NCBI GenBank assembly: GCA_973895155.1
Contig: OZ316891.1
Span: 20,088,001 to 20,152,000, forward strand
Origin: Marsupella aquatica
Lineage: Eukaryota > Marchantiophyta
Reading direction: 5' to 3'
DNA: 64,000 bases
In this document: positions 46,880-59,397 of the stretch, in pieces
Layout of the letters: each line of letters begins with the position of its first letter
How positions within the stretch are numbered: the first letter of the stretch is position 1
The notes under the pieces: generated by a model
What the model was told of the DNA's origin: nothing
Database searches by the model: none
The model's input: only the letters and a program-made list of their open reading frames with translations
Translations under genes and position numbers: made by a program

Positions 46880-48701
46880 ATGCCTGGGAGGTGACGAGGT
46901 TTTTTCGTGACAGGTTTTTCCAGCGTTCATTGTCGGTGGCACATTCGGAGTTTCGTCGCATGAAACTTGAATGTGTGTGGCTGAGCGGATAGGTTAGTGA
47001 GAGGGCTTTCTAACGGTGGTTAGAACTCGCTGATCGGTATCCGTGGTGCGGAGGAATCAAAGTTTGTGTCGTTCAGGTTTTATTCATGTTCGACGGGTTT
47101 TCAGGGGAGAGACCAGAGTTTGCATTGTTCAACGGTGTGAGCTGTGCGGTGTTCAGGGGATCGCACATTATAGCTTAAGTTGAAGGTTGAAGCAAGCTGG
47201 TCGTTTTGGTAGCTGGATTGCTGCCGAGTTGTTATCGAGTGCAACGTGACAAGTGAAGGAGGCGTTCAGGTTTTTTCACAAGCTATGGAGCTTGTTCCCA
47301 TCTGAACCGGGTTTCTCTTCGTGACGACTGACTCGGTGGAAGAAACGCGGAGTGCCACAGCTCAACGGTTTGATCACGGCGAGGCGGTCATTTTGAGCCC
47401 AGGATTGGCACTTGACGTGGAGTGAAGGTGACACGACGGAAAGTTTAGTCTCTGCTGAGCTTGTAGAATGTGCCGATGCAATTCGGAAACATTTCTCGTC
47501 AGCGTCGTTCACTTTACTCATGAGAATTGGCGGCAACAAGGTGTGTAATGCGGCATTTATTTTTTGGTGCCATTTTTCTATTGTAAAGGGGTTTTAAAGC
47601 CCTTGTGTGTGTATACCGTGTGTCGTCGTCATTTCGACCCCCTCCCCTCCATACGCCTTTCGAACCCCGCGCCTCCCCACTACACTATCGCAAATGCGGC
47701 CGAGGCATGCCCCGCAGCGCTGGCCGACGCACTTCGCGCCTGCCCCGACCTCCCTCCTCCCGCCGGCCATCCGGCTAATGTTCGCCCCTCCCTCGGTGCC
47801 GTGACTTTTGCACCGGCAGTCGCTAGTCGGCAGCCCTTGGTCCGGCCCTGCCCATACACGTAAGCAGCTGCCCTCGCCCGACCATACGCCTTGTAAACGC
47901 CCGGCCCAATACGCATATTCTCCCTGGCCCGCCTCGCATCGCCTATACGACGCGGATGCGCCTTTTTTATACGGGGTATTTTTGGTTTTAAGGGCTTAAG
48001 GGCCCCCTTTAGGCCCCATTTTTAGCATTTTCTTTCTCCTTTGCATTTCCTCTGGTGTCGGGACATGCTGCCCTCCATTTTAACCGCTCAGACAGGGGGA
48101 ACGGCCCCCTATGAGACTTGTCGGGCTGTGCGGGAATATTCCCGAAAAACAGAAAGCTGTTTTTTGGCCGTCCGACGAAGATTTTGTCCGCCAAACAATA
48201 ACTTTTTTGGTTCTTTTTTGGCGAGGACGTTGCCACTAGAGTTAGCAACGTGGCGCACCGATCACATTGCGATTCCAACGACGGGTTGTACTTGGTATTT
48301 TGGTTATTCTTTGAGGTGGTCAAAATGGGGGAGTTTCCCAAGGTTTTACCCACCCCGACCAAAATTTGAATAACTTTTCCGTTGAATTTCAATTTTGATT
48401 ATGACTTTCAGTATTGGACTCCTAGCTTTGTGGGCTACGCGGCGGTGTTAAGTTTTGAGTTTTATGAGAAGTTTCAAAAAAAGACATTTTTTCGTGATTG
48501 TTTTATATGAGTGACTCAGAGGATACTTGAAGAATTGGCGTCGGTGGAGCTTCAAGATCACGACGGTCAGACGGAGAGTCTAAGGAGGAGCTGCTACCGT
48601 TTGAGGAAGAACAAATAACACCGGTACGATCACCGGTGTGACGTGCAGTGGAGGAAGTTGTACTACTACCAGAGCTATCGATAGTAGGGAAGAAGAGGGA
48701 G
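46880..48701 (+). other. Long leader of copia element 3, with extra GC-rich segment
   Basis: The first ~510 bp (to about 47390) align with the leaders of elements 1 and 2. About 47400-48540 has no counterpart there and includes a markedly GC-rich stretch (47640-47960) with many ccg/gcc triplets. It may be an acquired sequence or a leader part lost from the other copies. The gag-proximal part (about 48530-48700) again aligns with element 2. Confidence 0.65.
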
Positions 48702-49557
48702 ATGGCTAGATTCGGAGGAGTGAAGTTTGAGGTGGAGAAGTACGATGGTCGTACTAATTACTTGCTGTGGGAGAAGCAAGTGAAGGGTGTTCTACGGGCC
48801 ATGGACTTAACTCATCTGCTTTCATTGCGAGAGCAGTATGATGGAGAGGAGGAGATTTCTGTGAGACAGTGGAGACAGGAGCAGGTGATTACTGTCAACG
48901 CAGTGATGCTATATCTCAAGCCGCACATCATCAAGCAGCTGGATGATTATGCGGATTGCGCGTCACTGTTCAAGGCTCTAAGAGAGAAGTACTACCGGAA
49001 AGATGCGTCAGACCGATTGTACAAGAAGTCTCTCTTGATGAGCCTCAGGCTCAAGGAAGGGAACAAGATGCAGGATCACCTGGATGAGTTTGACAGTCTA
49101 GCAGTGGATCTGTCAAACCTGGGAAAAATAGTTGAAGATGAGGATAAGGCCTTACTTTTGCTAAGCTCCTTACCGCCGTCTTATTAGGGCTTGAAACAGG
49201 TGCTCTTGTACAGAGATCTGAAGTCCATTTTGTATAATGAGGTAGTGAGCTCTTTACTATCTGATGATACTCAAAAGAAGTTGGGTCAATCACAGACAAC
49301 ATCTTCTTCTGGCACTGCGCTCAATGTAAATAGGGAAAGAGCAGCGCACGAATGAACAGAACAAGTTTAGATCCACATCACGGGGGAGATCTAAATCCAG
49401 AGGAAAATCGCAAGATAGGAAGCCTCTTGCATGTTGGAATTGTGGCAAGCCTGGCCACATGAAAAGGGATTGTCGAGTAAAGGTCCCTACTGCATCTGCT
49501 AACGCGGCATCGAGCTCGCATGAGGTAGATTTACTCGATGATGATGACATATTGTGA
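48702..49557 (+). pseudogene. Copia gag (element 3)
   Basis: ATG at 48702 (MARFGGVKF), then YDGRTNYLLWEKQ and a typical gag core to LLSSLPPSY. A TAG at 49185-49187 replaces a glutamine codon, and a further stop and frame change occur near 49345. The frame recovers at the zinc knuckle CWNCGKPGHMKRDC. It ends in DLLDDDDIL and TGA (49555-49557), aligned exactly with the gag-terminal TGA of element 2. Confidence 0.88.
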
Positions 49558-50706
49558 TGTCAAGGTTATGCTCTCAACGTAATGTCAAATCCAGGTAGTG
49601 ATGACTGGATTCTAGATAGTGCATGTACTTTTCACATTTGCTCTAGGAGAGATTTTTTCAGTTCTTACACAGATTCCAACGATTCAGTGTTGATGGGAAA
49701 TGGAATTCCATGTCAAGTGGGTGGACTTGGATCTGTTAGATTTCAGATTTTTGATGGTGCTGTAAGAACGTTGAGGAATGTGAGATATATTCCCAGCATG
49801 ATGAAAAATCTCAACTTGGAGTTTTAGAAGCAAATGGCCATCAGTGGAGTTTTGCTAATGGTGTCCTTCAGGTTTCAACTGGTACTAAAGTTGTATTGAA
49901 GGGAAAGAGACATAGCAATCTATACGTTTTGGAGGGCAGTGTAGTCTGTGATGAAGCCAATGTAACCTTATCTCATGAGGAGACGGCCCGACTGTGACAC
50001 TTCCGTTTGGGTCACATGAGTGAAAAAGGTTTGGTTATTCTTCAAAAGAAAAGATTACTTTCTAATTTGGAATCTTGTAAGTTGGAATTTTGTGAGCACT
50101 CTGTGCTAGGGAAGCAGCACAGGAAACCCTTCGGAGTTGGAACTCACACCAGCAAGGAGGTACTTGAGTATATACATAGTGATGTGTGGGGTCCAGCCCA
50201 TACTCCCTCACATTCTGGACGGTTATACTATGTCATGTTCATAGACGATTACTCAAGGTATGTGGGGATATACTTTCTACACAATAAATCTGATGTTTTT
50301 GCCACTTTTAAGGAGTGGAAAGCCCAAGTAGAGAATCAAACTGGTAATAAGGTGAGATATCTTCGATTGGATAACGGCGGTGAATACAGTTACGGGGAAT
50401 TTGGAACGTATTGTAAGGAGCAAGGGATTACCCGCCATCTCACAACAAGTTATACTCCTCAGCAGAATGGTGTTTCTGAGAGACTCAACCGAACACTATT
50501 GGACCGCTCGAGGAGTATGTTGAGTCAATCATGCTTACCACATGAGTTTTGGGCTGAAGCTGTCAACACTGCAGCTTATTTGGTAAATTTTTCTCCATCC
50601 AGTTCTATTGGATTCAAGACGCCATTTGAAATGAGGTACGGGCGTCCAGCAGATTACTCACATCTTAGGATTTTTGGATGTGATGCTTATGTGCTTACAC
50701 CTTCCC
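49558..50706 (+). pseudogene. Copia protease-integrase (element 3), truncated
   Basis: In frame after the gag TGA: WILDSACTFHIC protease, then a small deletion with frameshift near 49812 (NLISLGV in element 2). A TGA at 49995-49997 replaces the tryptophan before HFRLGHM. Integrase then stays open from 50007: HSDVWGPA, LDNGGEY, GVSERLNRT. It stops in YVLTPSQ where LTR sequence is joined. RT and RNase H are gone. Confidence 0.9.
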
Positions 50707-51018
50707 AGCTAACCACAGTTAGTCTAACTCGGGTTAGGGCTTAGCTAATGTTAATGGTAGTGCTGTTGTGCATATAGCCAGGGCTGATGCCAGACCCTGG
50801 TGGAACTTAGGCTCATTGTTACGGAGCTAGTTGAGAGATAGGGAGAGCTTGTGCTGTGGATGCTTGGTATGGCCGGTTGGCCTAGAGTGCAGTAAAGCTC
50901 TTGTGTGTTCCCGTGGACGTAGCCTCATGTGGAGGTGAACCACGTATCTCTCTGTGTCGACTATTATGCGTTGGATGGTTCATGGGCTTGCCGTTGCAAA
51001 TGTCGTCTATGCTCAACA
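50707..51018 (+). repeat. 3' LTR of copia element 3 (first 32 bp missing)
   Basis: 312 bp identical in order to 46554-46865 with few substitutions. It starts at agctaacc, directly fused to integrase sequence, showing that one deletion removed the 3' third of the element and the LTR edge. Confidence 0.92.
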
Positions 51019-51023
51019 TTGGG

Positions 51024-54000
51024 AAGGACATTGACATGCAGCAAGTAACCACCTGTAACCAAAGGAACAACTAAATAGACTGAAGGAAACTACCTCATCA
51101 ACCACAATGTCATCAACCATAATCATTTTTGTAGCCGGTCTTTAACCAGGTCTCAATTTCAATGGGAATGCCTTGTTGGCCTCTAGCTGATGTGAACTCC
51201 TTTCTGAGAGCAATGTCCGATCAATACCACAGATAAAGTTGAAGAGGAGGGGGAATGACTCCACCTTCTGTAGATGAGGGAAAGAGCTGAAAAATTATGG
51301 GAATGAATAGCCGGTGCACCATTCATGTTTTCCTGCCCGCCATTGGGTGTGTTTCACCTAGATGTAGCTATCGTGGGCATCATGGATACCGTTGCATTGG
51401 TGTTGCCTTGGATTTTTGCATAGTGACCATGGGAAGAGGGCAGGGTTGTCTGAGAGTGGGAGGTTGTTTAGGCATCATTCTCAAAACCTCCTGTTCCCAG
51501 TATTGAGGTTTTACTGGAGCCAAATGCTATGGGCTGGGTACTTAGCTTGTAAAACATTTGCAGTTCCTGAAAACGAGCTACTGCCACTAACTCGGGTGGT
51601 CAGCACACCAGCATCTACACCCGCATCCACACCCAACATGATAAATGCGTTGGTATCCTTTAGAAAATGACCTAAATCTAAAGACTTGATGATATTGAGT
51701 AAACCTGCATGTGAGTGTTGTGACCCATCTCAAACCAAAAACCCTTGGGTTAAGTCTGCCCAAAAGTTGGCTTTCAGTCAAGGTCATGGACCCGGTCGTG
51801 GACAGAAATTTCCAACAACAGTTGACTGAGAAAAACAAGAAACAAAAGGTTTGAGATGCTGGCTATTAGAGCATTCCCACCCGTCTCAGTATACAACTGG
51901 GCCAAGGTGGATCATTTCATAGATCCTTACCATGGAAGTAAAAATGGAATTTCCATGGAACACGCCCATGAAATATTTGGGCTTGTGCTTTTTGAGGTCT
52001 CCACCTTCTTTAGTTACCTTGCAGGTGCACAAGTAATAATTATTTTAAAACTCAGAATCATCCAGTTATGGGCAGAAAACTCCCATCTACCACTAAAATG
52101 TGGTCCAAGGGGACAATGTCTCCAACATGGTGGTCCATCCCATGGAACACGCCGAAAGGGAGCTTCCGGGCTGCCAGATTTTGAGCTAGGCCTGCCAAAC
52201 TTGCACCTGGTGGGGGGTCTCACATAATGCATAAAGTTTTGAGTGAATAAAACCCTAGAACATAAATAAATGAAGTTTTTTATTGTATTTTTTAATCAAA
52301 ATTTCTGGAATATTCTTGGAATATACACAAATTTGGTCCTAGAATACCCAATAATTCTTCTTATTCTCAAAATTAGATTAAAGCACCCCTATTCAATTAG
52401 TCTACATCATTACATGTCTTTCACTAAACCCAATAAAACAAACCTTTACTTATTCGTGCGTGACGGGTTTAGAGAAAACAAGTGAGGACCCCATGACTTG
52501 TACCCAACTAATGGGTGGGAAGAGGGGCAACTACACCCCACCTCTGGCGATCAACGGCTGACAGCCATTCCCAGTATTTGAAACGACAACTCCCGTACAT
52601 TCTTGGACTTCATCCAGTGCTGCATTGTGATGCCATTGCTTGTGTCGTGTGGGGAACCTTGCCAAGACCGGATATGCTAATTTTTGGCCTACCAAAACAG
52701 CCTCCAGTTGTCGTGTATGCCCATGGGAATGCTCTTTGAGGCTCGCGGGGCCGAGGGGGGGGGGGGGGCAGGGTGGATGGTGGCATTGTTGAACACTGCC
52801 CTTAAGGACTCATTTCATTGGCCCCTCAGATGTGCCTATGCTTCTGAGGGCTCCTTGAATAAGAGTGAATATATGTGGGGCTGGCCATCCACTTGACAAA
52901 CATCCAGATGCCAAATAGACGTGTCTAACACAACACATACCAAAGAAATGAATTGACTTACAGGTCTAATTCAATATAAAGAATATATGAACTTTGATAC
53001 AAGAAACTGAAACCAGAATGAACCACCATGTTGGAGACACTCTCCCCTTGGACCACATTTTGGTGGTCCATGTGAGTTTTTTGGCCATAACTTGATGATT
53101 GTGAGTTTAAAATAATTCTTACTCATGCACCTGTAAGGTAACTAAAGAAGGTGGAGACCTAAAGAAGCACAAGCCCAAAATATTTCATATTATCACAATG
53201 AAAGTTTTGTTTTGAAAGGGGGGCAGGGCGGTTAATAGCACGTGAGGGGACTAAAGCCACCCCATCACAATGAAAGTCTATCTACTCTCTGCATTTCATG
53301 ATGAAATACTCATCCAAACTGGCCATAAGATCTTTTAAGTACATCATTGTCTCTAAAGATGTTTGGATTTACAATATTGCCACTATTTCATTTGCATTAC
53401 ATTGCATCCACATTGTTTTTGTATCTACATTTTTGTATCCACATTGTTTTGTACGTGGATGACAATAATAAGTCTCAAGTTACATTTTTGTATCCATATT
53501 GCATAAGTCTCAAGTTATTATAATAATCACTCTCTAGTTTTGTGAAACATGGTCCATGTGTATTTCAAAGACCAACCTTGTGGTACATGGGGGGCTTCAA
53601 ATTCTAGATACAATTGAGAATTGCTTTGAAATACAATTATTTGTGGAAGTTGAGCTGTTTCTGTATAAATTTAATTAACTGCGCAGTTTCATGGCGGGGT
53701 GTACCACGCACGGTAGAGCCCTTAGACGGTGGCTTCCTCATCACGCGTTACCCAGGCGAGGGCGGGATGCCGGGATCTGCCTATCGGACGGCCGCCCGTA
53801 AACCAACGGGCACTCTCGCCGGTAAAGGGGTCCCCCACCGGTCACCTGTAAACGGGGCCCGTGGTTTCAGGGCTTTGTAGCCGTTAACAAAATTGTCGAA
53901 GTTCTCAGGATTCGAACTTCACGTCGGCCGACGATCCTCTCGTTCTGTTCGGTCAGTCATCGACCTCGACTCACGTTCTCCTTCTTCTTCTTCTTCTTCT

Positions 54001-54672
54001 TCCCTTTGGTCTCAATCAACATGGAGATTGGAGAGTCTCGCTTCCGAGGTACCAAAATCCCTCTAGTTTGTCGAATCACATTTGTCAAAATCTAATTCTT
54101 CTCAAAATTTGTCTGGTTTTGTTGAGTCAGATTTGTCGAATTTCTTGTGACCTATGGTGGCAGTCTCTGCGCGGCTTGAAGGACTCCGGGAGGGAATTAC
54201 GATGACGATGCTGTCATTGCGTACGTGGGCCTCACTGGAATGCAGAGGTATGATCTTTTATGTTCTTCCTTGAGCTACCAACATAGAGAGTCTTGCGTCC
54301 GAAATGAATAATTGTACCAGGCTACTTCACTGGTTTGTCGATTCACATATGTTGAAATTCTTTATAAAAATGCCCATGTTGTCCTCATTTATTTGCCCTG
54401 AGCATTCAAATGCAGAGGTTGCACTGGAGTTTTGGGAGTGATGAGTTCGGAAACCTAAACGGGTTTGATCGATCTGTTTTTGTTGATGCATTTTATTTTC
54501 GCCGTGCGTGCTGTTTCCAGGGTGATGGCGTTGGCGGGGTGCAGTTTCCTGCCAGGGCATTGTTGTCATTGTGGGATAAGCTAGTTTTTAGGAGAACTGA
54601 TTCGGCAGTAAGCTCCAAGGGCGGGCTACGGTAGAGAAAGAGACAGAGAGTATTATCGTGCAGGTTGCAACC
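51024..54672. other. Intergenic and 5' flank of DRP5A gene
   Basis: No gene recognised up to the DRP5A start. It contains a large inverted repeat (listed) and a G-run at 52756-52769. Short repeats of ttttgtatccacattg lie near 53400-53510. From 53690 GC rises (53695-53880) and a cttcttctt run sits at 53981-54003, consistent with promoter and 5' leader of the downstream gene. A block near 54020-54100 recurs diverged near 54275-54365. Confidence 0.5.
51968..53189. repeat. Imperfect inverted repeat, about 170-bp arms
   Basis: 51968-52137 reads (plus) gaaatatttgggcttgtgc ... ggtctccaccttctttagtt ... tggtccaaggggacaatg ... ccaacatggtggtcc. 53022-53189 carries the reverse complement of the same blocks, at roughly 85% identity by eye, with about 885 bp between. 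The same family occurs at about 26030-26430, split by the solo LTR. It may be the ends of a DNA element or two independent opposite copies. Confidence 0.8.
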
Positions 54673-57600
54673 ATGGAGGCAATGCAAGCGTATATACAAC
54701 TGGACGGACGGAATAACAGGAACAACGCATCATCACCAGCTCGTCATGGCACCCCTCCAAGAAATCAACATCATGGAGGAGTGGAATCGGAATTGTACAA
54801 CAATTCTGCCTCACGTGCACGTTACGAGGCGTATAGCAAATTGCAAGCTAGCGCCGTCGCGTTTGGCGAGAGCGTTCCAATTCCTGAAATTGTTGCCGTT
54901 GGTGGACAGTCGGATGGCAAGAGCTCACTGTTGGAGGCTCTGCTTGGTTTCCGGTTCAATATTAGAGAAGTTGAGATGGGGACACGAAGGCCGCTTATGC
55001 TGCAAATGATCCACGACGCTAGTGCCCCTGAACCTCGATGTCGCTTGCAAGTATGTAGATCCTCCTCCTTCTGTGCCAGAGATTCTTTGAAGTTGACCTT
55101 GGGAATTACGTGATCGATATTGTACCTGGTTGATTTGGATGCATCCATCTCGATTCTAATATCGACTTGAGCAGAAAACTGTGTGATCTTATGCTATCCC
55201 AATAACGATGCCAACTAGTACGATTTCCCTTGGACTGTTTTGTGGTAGGAAGAAGATTCGGATGACTATGGACCTGCGATTTCTTCTCCCGCAGCTGTGG
55301 CAGAGGCGATCAGGGCAAGAACTGAAACATTCATAAAGAAAACGGGAACGACAGTAGCTTCGAAGCCGATTGTCATGCGTGCAGAGTATGCCTTCTGCCC
55401 CAATCTGACTATCATTGATACGCCTGGCTTCATATTAAAGGTACTCCTCGAAGTTTAGTCTGTCTGAATTGTGTATACCGCGTCCAATGTGCTCCCCTTG
55501 TCTGATTACTCTCGGCATTGGTCGTTCCAGTCTCTCTTCTACCATCTTTTGATAGAGTACCGATTGCGTTCCCATGGATGAAAGCGGAGTGCGTTAACGC
55601 ACTAGCTAACGTTGTCTTGGTGGTCTTTAAAGGCAAAGAAGGGCGAATTAGAGAGTACACCAGAAGACATCCTAGCCATGGTGAGGGAGCTGGCTGCCCC
55701 TCAGCACCGCATTTTGCTGTTCCTTCAACAGAGCAGTGTGGAATGGTGCTCTTCACTCTGGCTCGACTCGATCCGTGCAATTGATCCCACTCTTAGTCGA
55801 ACAATCGTCGTGGTCTCTAAGTTCGACAATCGCCTTCAGGTGAGAGAATTTGAGTGCTTGCTGGATTATCACCAGAACTCGCATCCGTCCACTGATTTCA
55901 AAGATTTAGTCGAGTTGGTTAGAGTCTGTTTCATCAACATGAGATAAAGGCAAAAACTAGTAAGCCTGGAACGGGAAGTCCCACTGAATTGTAAGCGAAT
56001 GTATACATGCACTTCGAAAAGTCTGTGCCGCCATTCAGCTCAAGTCCCAATTTGTGTCGGAGGTTCTGTAATGTGAGAGCTTTCTTTATGGCCCAAAGTG
56101 ACGCGTACTCGCAACATTTTTTCTTTCTCAGGAATTTGCAGAGAAGTGGGAGGTGGACCGTTACTTGAGTACTGGCGGGTACTTGGGAGATAATGCCCGT
56201 CCTTTCTTCGTCGCCCTTCCCAAGGAAAGGAACAACACGACATCAAACGAAGAGTTTCGTCGGCAGATACAGAAAGTTGATAGCGAGATCGTCCGTCATC
56301 TGCGTGATAACATAGTCGGGGGATTTGACGAGGAGCAGTTCGGGAACCATATTGGCTTTGCAAATTTGCGCAAATATCTTGAACTGGAGCTGCAGCGAAG
56401 GTGAGGTGTTGCGGACCTCACCGTTTATATTGGAAATCTGGACAAGTATTGATGACTGTGTCTGCTCAGAATTCAGGAGTTCTTGTTGCAGTGGCCTTTC
56501 ATGTTACTTACGGCCGAGAAATTTTAGGTCCTCTCCGCTCTCCGTGTTCGGTATTGAGAACCCGCCAACATGCTAATATGTCGGCTTGGTTGTGGAAAGC
56601 AGGTACAGGCAATCTGCCCCCGCGACGTTGGCTATCCTAGAGCAACGTTGTGAAGAAGTTGCCCATGAACTGTTCTCAATTGATACCCAGCTGAAAACTG
56701 CTGGAGACGTCGCTTGTCTTCGCCGCGCAGGCATGCTGCATGCAGGAGCTGTGGCTACCCATGTGGTGAGCTGCCATATCTCTTTGCTCGAATTCAGACA
56801 TTGATTTATACTTTCGGAATATGATTGGTGGTGCGATAAAGAAGAGATCTTATTCTACAGTGTAGTAGACTTATGAAAATGGCTGAACGATGGATAGCCG
56901 CTGTCAGAGATTCTGTGTGGGCAGAATCGCCCTTATATGACTATGTACTATCGCAGATGTGATTAACGATTGGCATGACATGAGTTGGTCTTTTCCAGGT
57001 TGCATTGCTGGATGGAGTCGCAGAACCACATCCCGCCGACTTTGGACGAACTACTGATGAGGAGAGGGCTGAAAGTAGGTTATCGAAATGGCCTGGAGTA
57101 AATGGTGAAGTAAGACCTTCCAATGCAGGACTAAGGATGTATGGAGGGGCCGCATTTGAGCGTGTTATTTATGAGTTTCGCTGCGCTGCATGCTCCCTGG
57201 ACTGTCCACCGATTTCAAGGGTAGAGGTAAGAGTTCATTTTTTACAACACGACATGGAAGGGTGCTACTTCTAGTAGGGGTGGAAGATGATGTGTAACTC
57301 TCGAAGCGAAATTCTTGCCAACCGTTAACTAGAATCCTATGACGCAACCGCAAGGGCTGCAACGCTGATTGACAGAGCTGGCTGATAACTGGATGGGGAT
57401 CATTACATAATCCTGAACAACTGATTTGGGAATGTATCGAATGCAAATGCTGAGTTTTGATAGTAGAACATTGTAAATATAATATTCCAATAAGTACGTG
57501 ACACCCACTCACATGAAGAACTATGAGTCACGGATTGCTGCTGTCTGTTCACCACACACAACATTTATCGAGAACCCCCGCTTTTTCTTCTTTTTCGTGT

Positions 57601-59397
57601 TTGTCTGTTCTTCGGTACACGAAACTGGAAAAATAGATTGTAATATTTGTTCAGAGGCCCCATACGCCACACGACGATTTGGTTTTTCATTCATAACCAT
57701 CCTCTTTCAGTTCTGTAGGAGTTGAACCACTCTCCAAAACTAGAGGATTGTGTACTATGTTCGGTTGTGCTTAGTTATATGGTTGAATTTTTGGACGAAG
57801 TATCTCTGAAATGAGTAGGGACGTAAAAGAACAACTCGTACTACGATATTGCTGCCGTAACTTGTTATCCTGGAAATACTGAAGCCGGCTTCTGGTTTGA
57901 TTTGTCTGTATTGCGATCGATTAGGTTGCGAATATACTGCTCGCACAGGCAGGTCGAGCAGGTGCTGCAGCAGCAGCTCTAACCATTGCCCGAGCAGCAG
58001 CCAGATCCTGGCTCGGTCCACTGTTGGACACCGCGTGCGATCGGCTGGCTCACATCCTAAGCAATTTGTTCGATCTCGCTCTGGAGCGGATTCGCATTCA
58101 CGAATCCCATAACGGTACCAGGCCGAATCCGCTGTAGCTGATGTTCTCCACTAGCTGTTGTTCTTGCCACACATTTATTAGTCATGGATGGAGGTAGCAA
58201 AAGGCACTGACAAACAATTCTTCACTTCGGCAGGTTCCAATCACGGTGTGACAGTCACAACGAATATCACTGCGTACATCGCATTTCATGCGGCACTGCG
58301 TCGAGCGCATCAGCGGTTCATAAGGGACTTGAACAAGCGCTGCAAGGACTCCGTGCGGGACCACTTGATTGCCGTCACTAGTCCCTACACCCACCAAATA
58401 AAATGTAGCTGGGAAAGTAGCGACCCAGCGATGTTCGGTTCGGCCTGTCTTGGGAGCGGATATCCTCAAGTTTCGTCGGCGCCTTTTTGTCTGGAAGCAC
58501 AGGATGGCAGAGATTCAATGCAGCTGTATGCAGATGCTGCGAACGATATCGAGGAGGAAGAAAATTTTCCTCCCCAAGGATCTCAGATAGATCGCTTGAA
58601 TGTCGAAACCTTGAGTCCCGGGAAGGGTGAGCGATGCCCACTGAAGGAGAGCCAACAAACCGTCCCAGAAACCCCCTCACCGGAACCGACGCAGGGGCCT
58701 TCAAAGCGAAAGGACTACGCCATAAGCAATGGTCGTCTGAATCTGAGCAAGAAGAAAGGAGCTGCAGGCCTGCGGTTGCACAACATGAACGGTGGTAACA
58801 AACCAGATCTGTACCAGGAGGTCTGCTCGCTGGCTAGTGAACATTTTGGCAAGATCCGTGAGATGCTAGTGAAGCGCACTGTTCCTTTGACACTGAACTC
58901 GGGCTTCCTAAACCCTTGGTGGGTAGTCTTGTCCACACACCAGTTATTTTTCTTTCTCTTCATTTCTGTGGTAGTAAGATCCACCAAAACGCGGTTTGTA
59001 ATCTGCCTACATTATTACATGACACTAATCCGCGCTAAGAATTCAGAATTCCCGCTGTTCTCGTATGAGTCACATTCAGTTGTCCCTACTTATTATGTTT
59101 TGGAGGTCTTGGATGTTCGCAAAGGTCAGGTTGTTTTCGGTGGCACCCGCTGCATTCTTCTCAATGGCATGCCATTTACTAATGCTTGGAAGTCCGTTGT
59201 CCTTAACCAGCCGCGATCGGCTCTCGGGGCAGATAGGCGTCGAACTCTTTGCCGTCACGGACGACCGATTCATGGAAATGTTCATCGCCCCAGGTGCCGT
59301 GGAACAGCTTGAATTGCAGCGCGAAGCACTGTCTAAGCGCTGCAGCACATTGAGCAATTGCCTGGATGAATTCCGAGCCCTGGCCCGTTCTATTTGA
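54673..59397 (+). CDS. DRP5A: Dynamin-related protein, DRP5A type, nine exons
   Basis: Exons 54673-55050, 55249-55440, 55633-55839, 56132-56400, 56603-56765, 56999-57226, 57925-58114, 58234-58918 and 59211-59397 join in one frame to 832 residues with GT-AG introns. A GTG five codons upstream of the ATG is not the start. The GTPase domain begins near 67: P-loop GGQSDGKSS (77-85), DTPG (183-186), SKFD (252-255). The middle region (about 300-560) and a C-terminal effector-like region (SEHF...IREML, then LFAVTDDRFMEMF and a final coiled segment) match Arabidopsis DRP5A, not the chloroplast-division paralogue ARC5/DRP5B, which has a PH domain; none is visible here. The product should be a large self-assembling GTPase acting at membranes, in Arabidopsis linked to cytokinesis. 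Residues about 600-730 are low-complexity and poorly conserved. Confidence 0.93.

Larger units (their letters stand above)
46522..51018 (+). mobile_element. Ty1/copia LTR retrotransposon, decayed and 3'-deleted (element 3)
   Basis: Plus-strand relative of elements 1 and 2. A full 344-bp 5' LTR (46522-46865), primer site, a long 1.8-kb leader, gag with several stops, protease and integrase. Then an abrupt junction at about 50706 to a 3' LTR that lacks its first 32 bp. RT, RNase H and polypurine tract are deleted. Flanks atggg (46517-46521) and ttggg (51019-51023) fit a target duplication with one mutation. It cannot transpose by itself. Confidence 0.92.
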
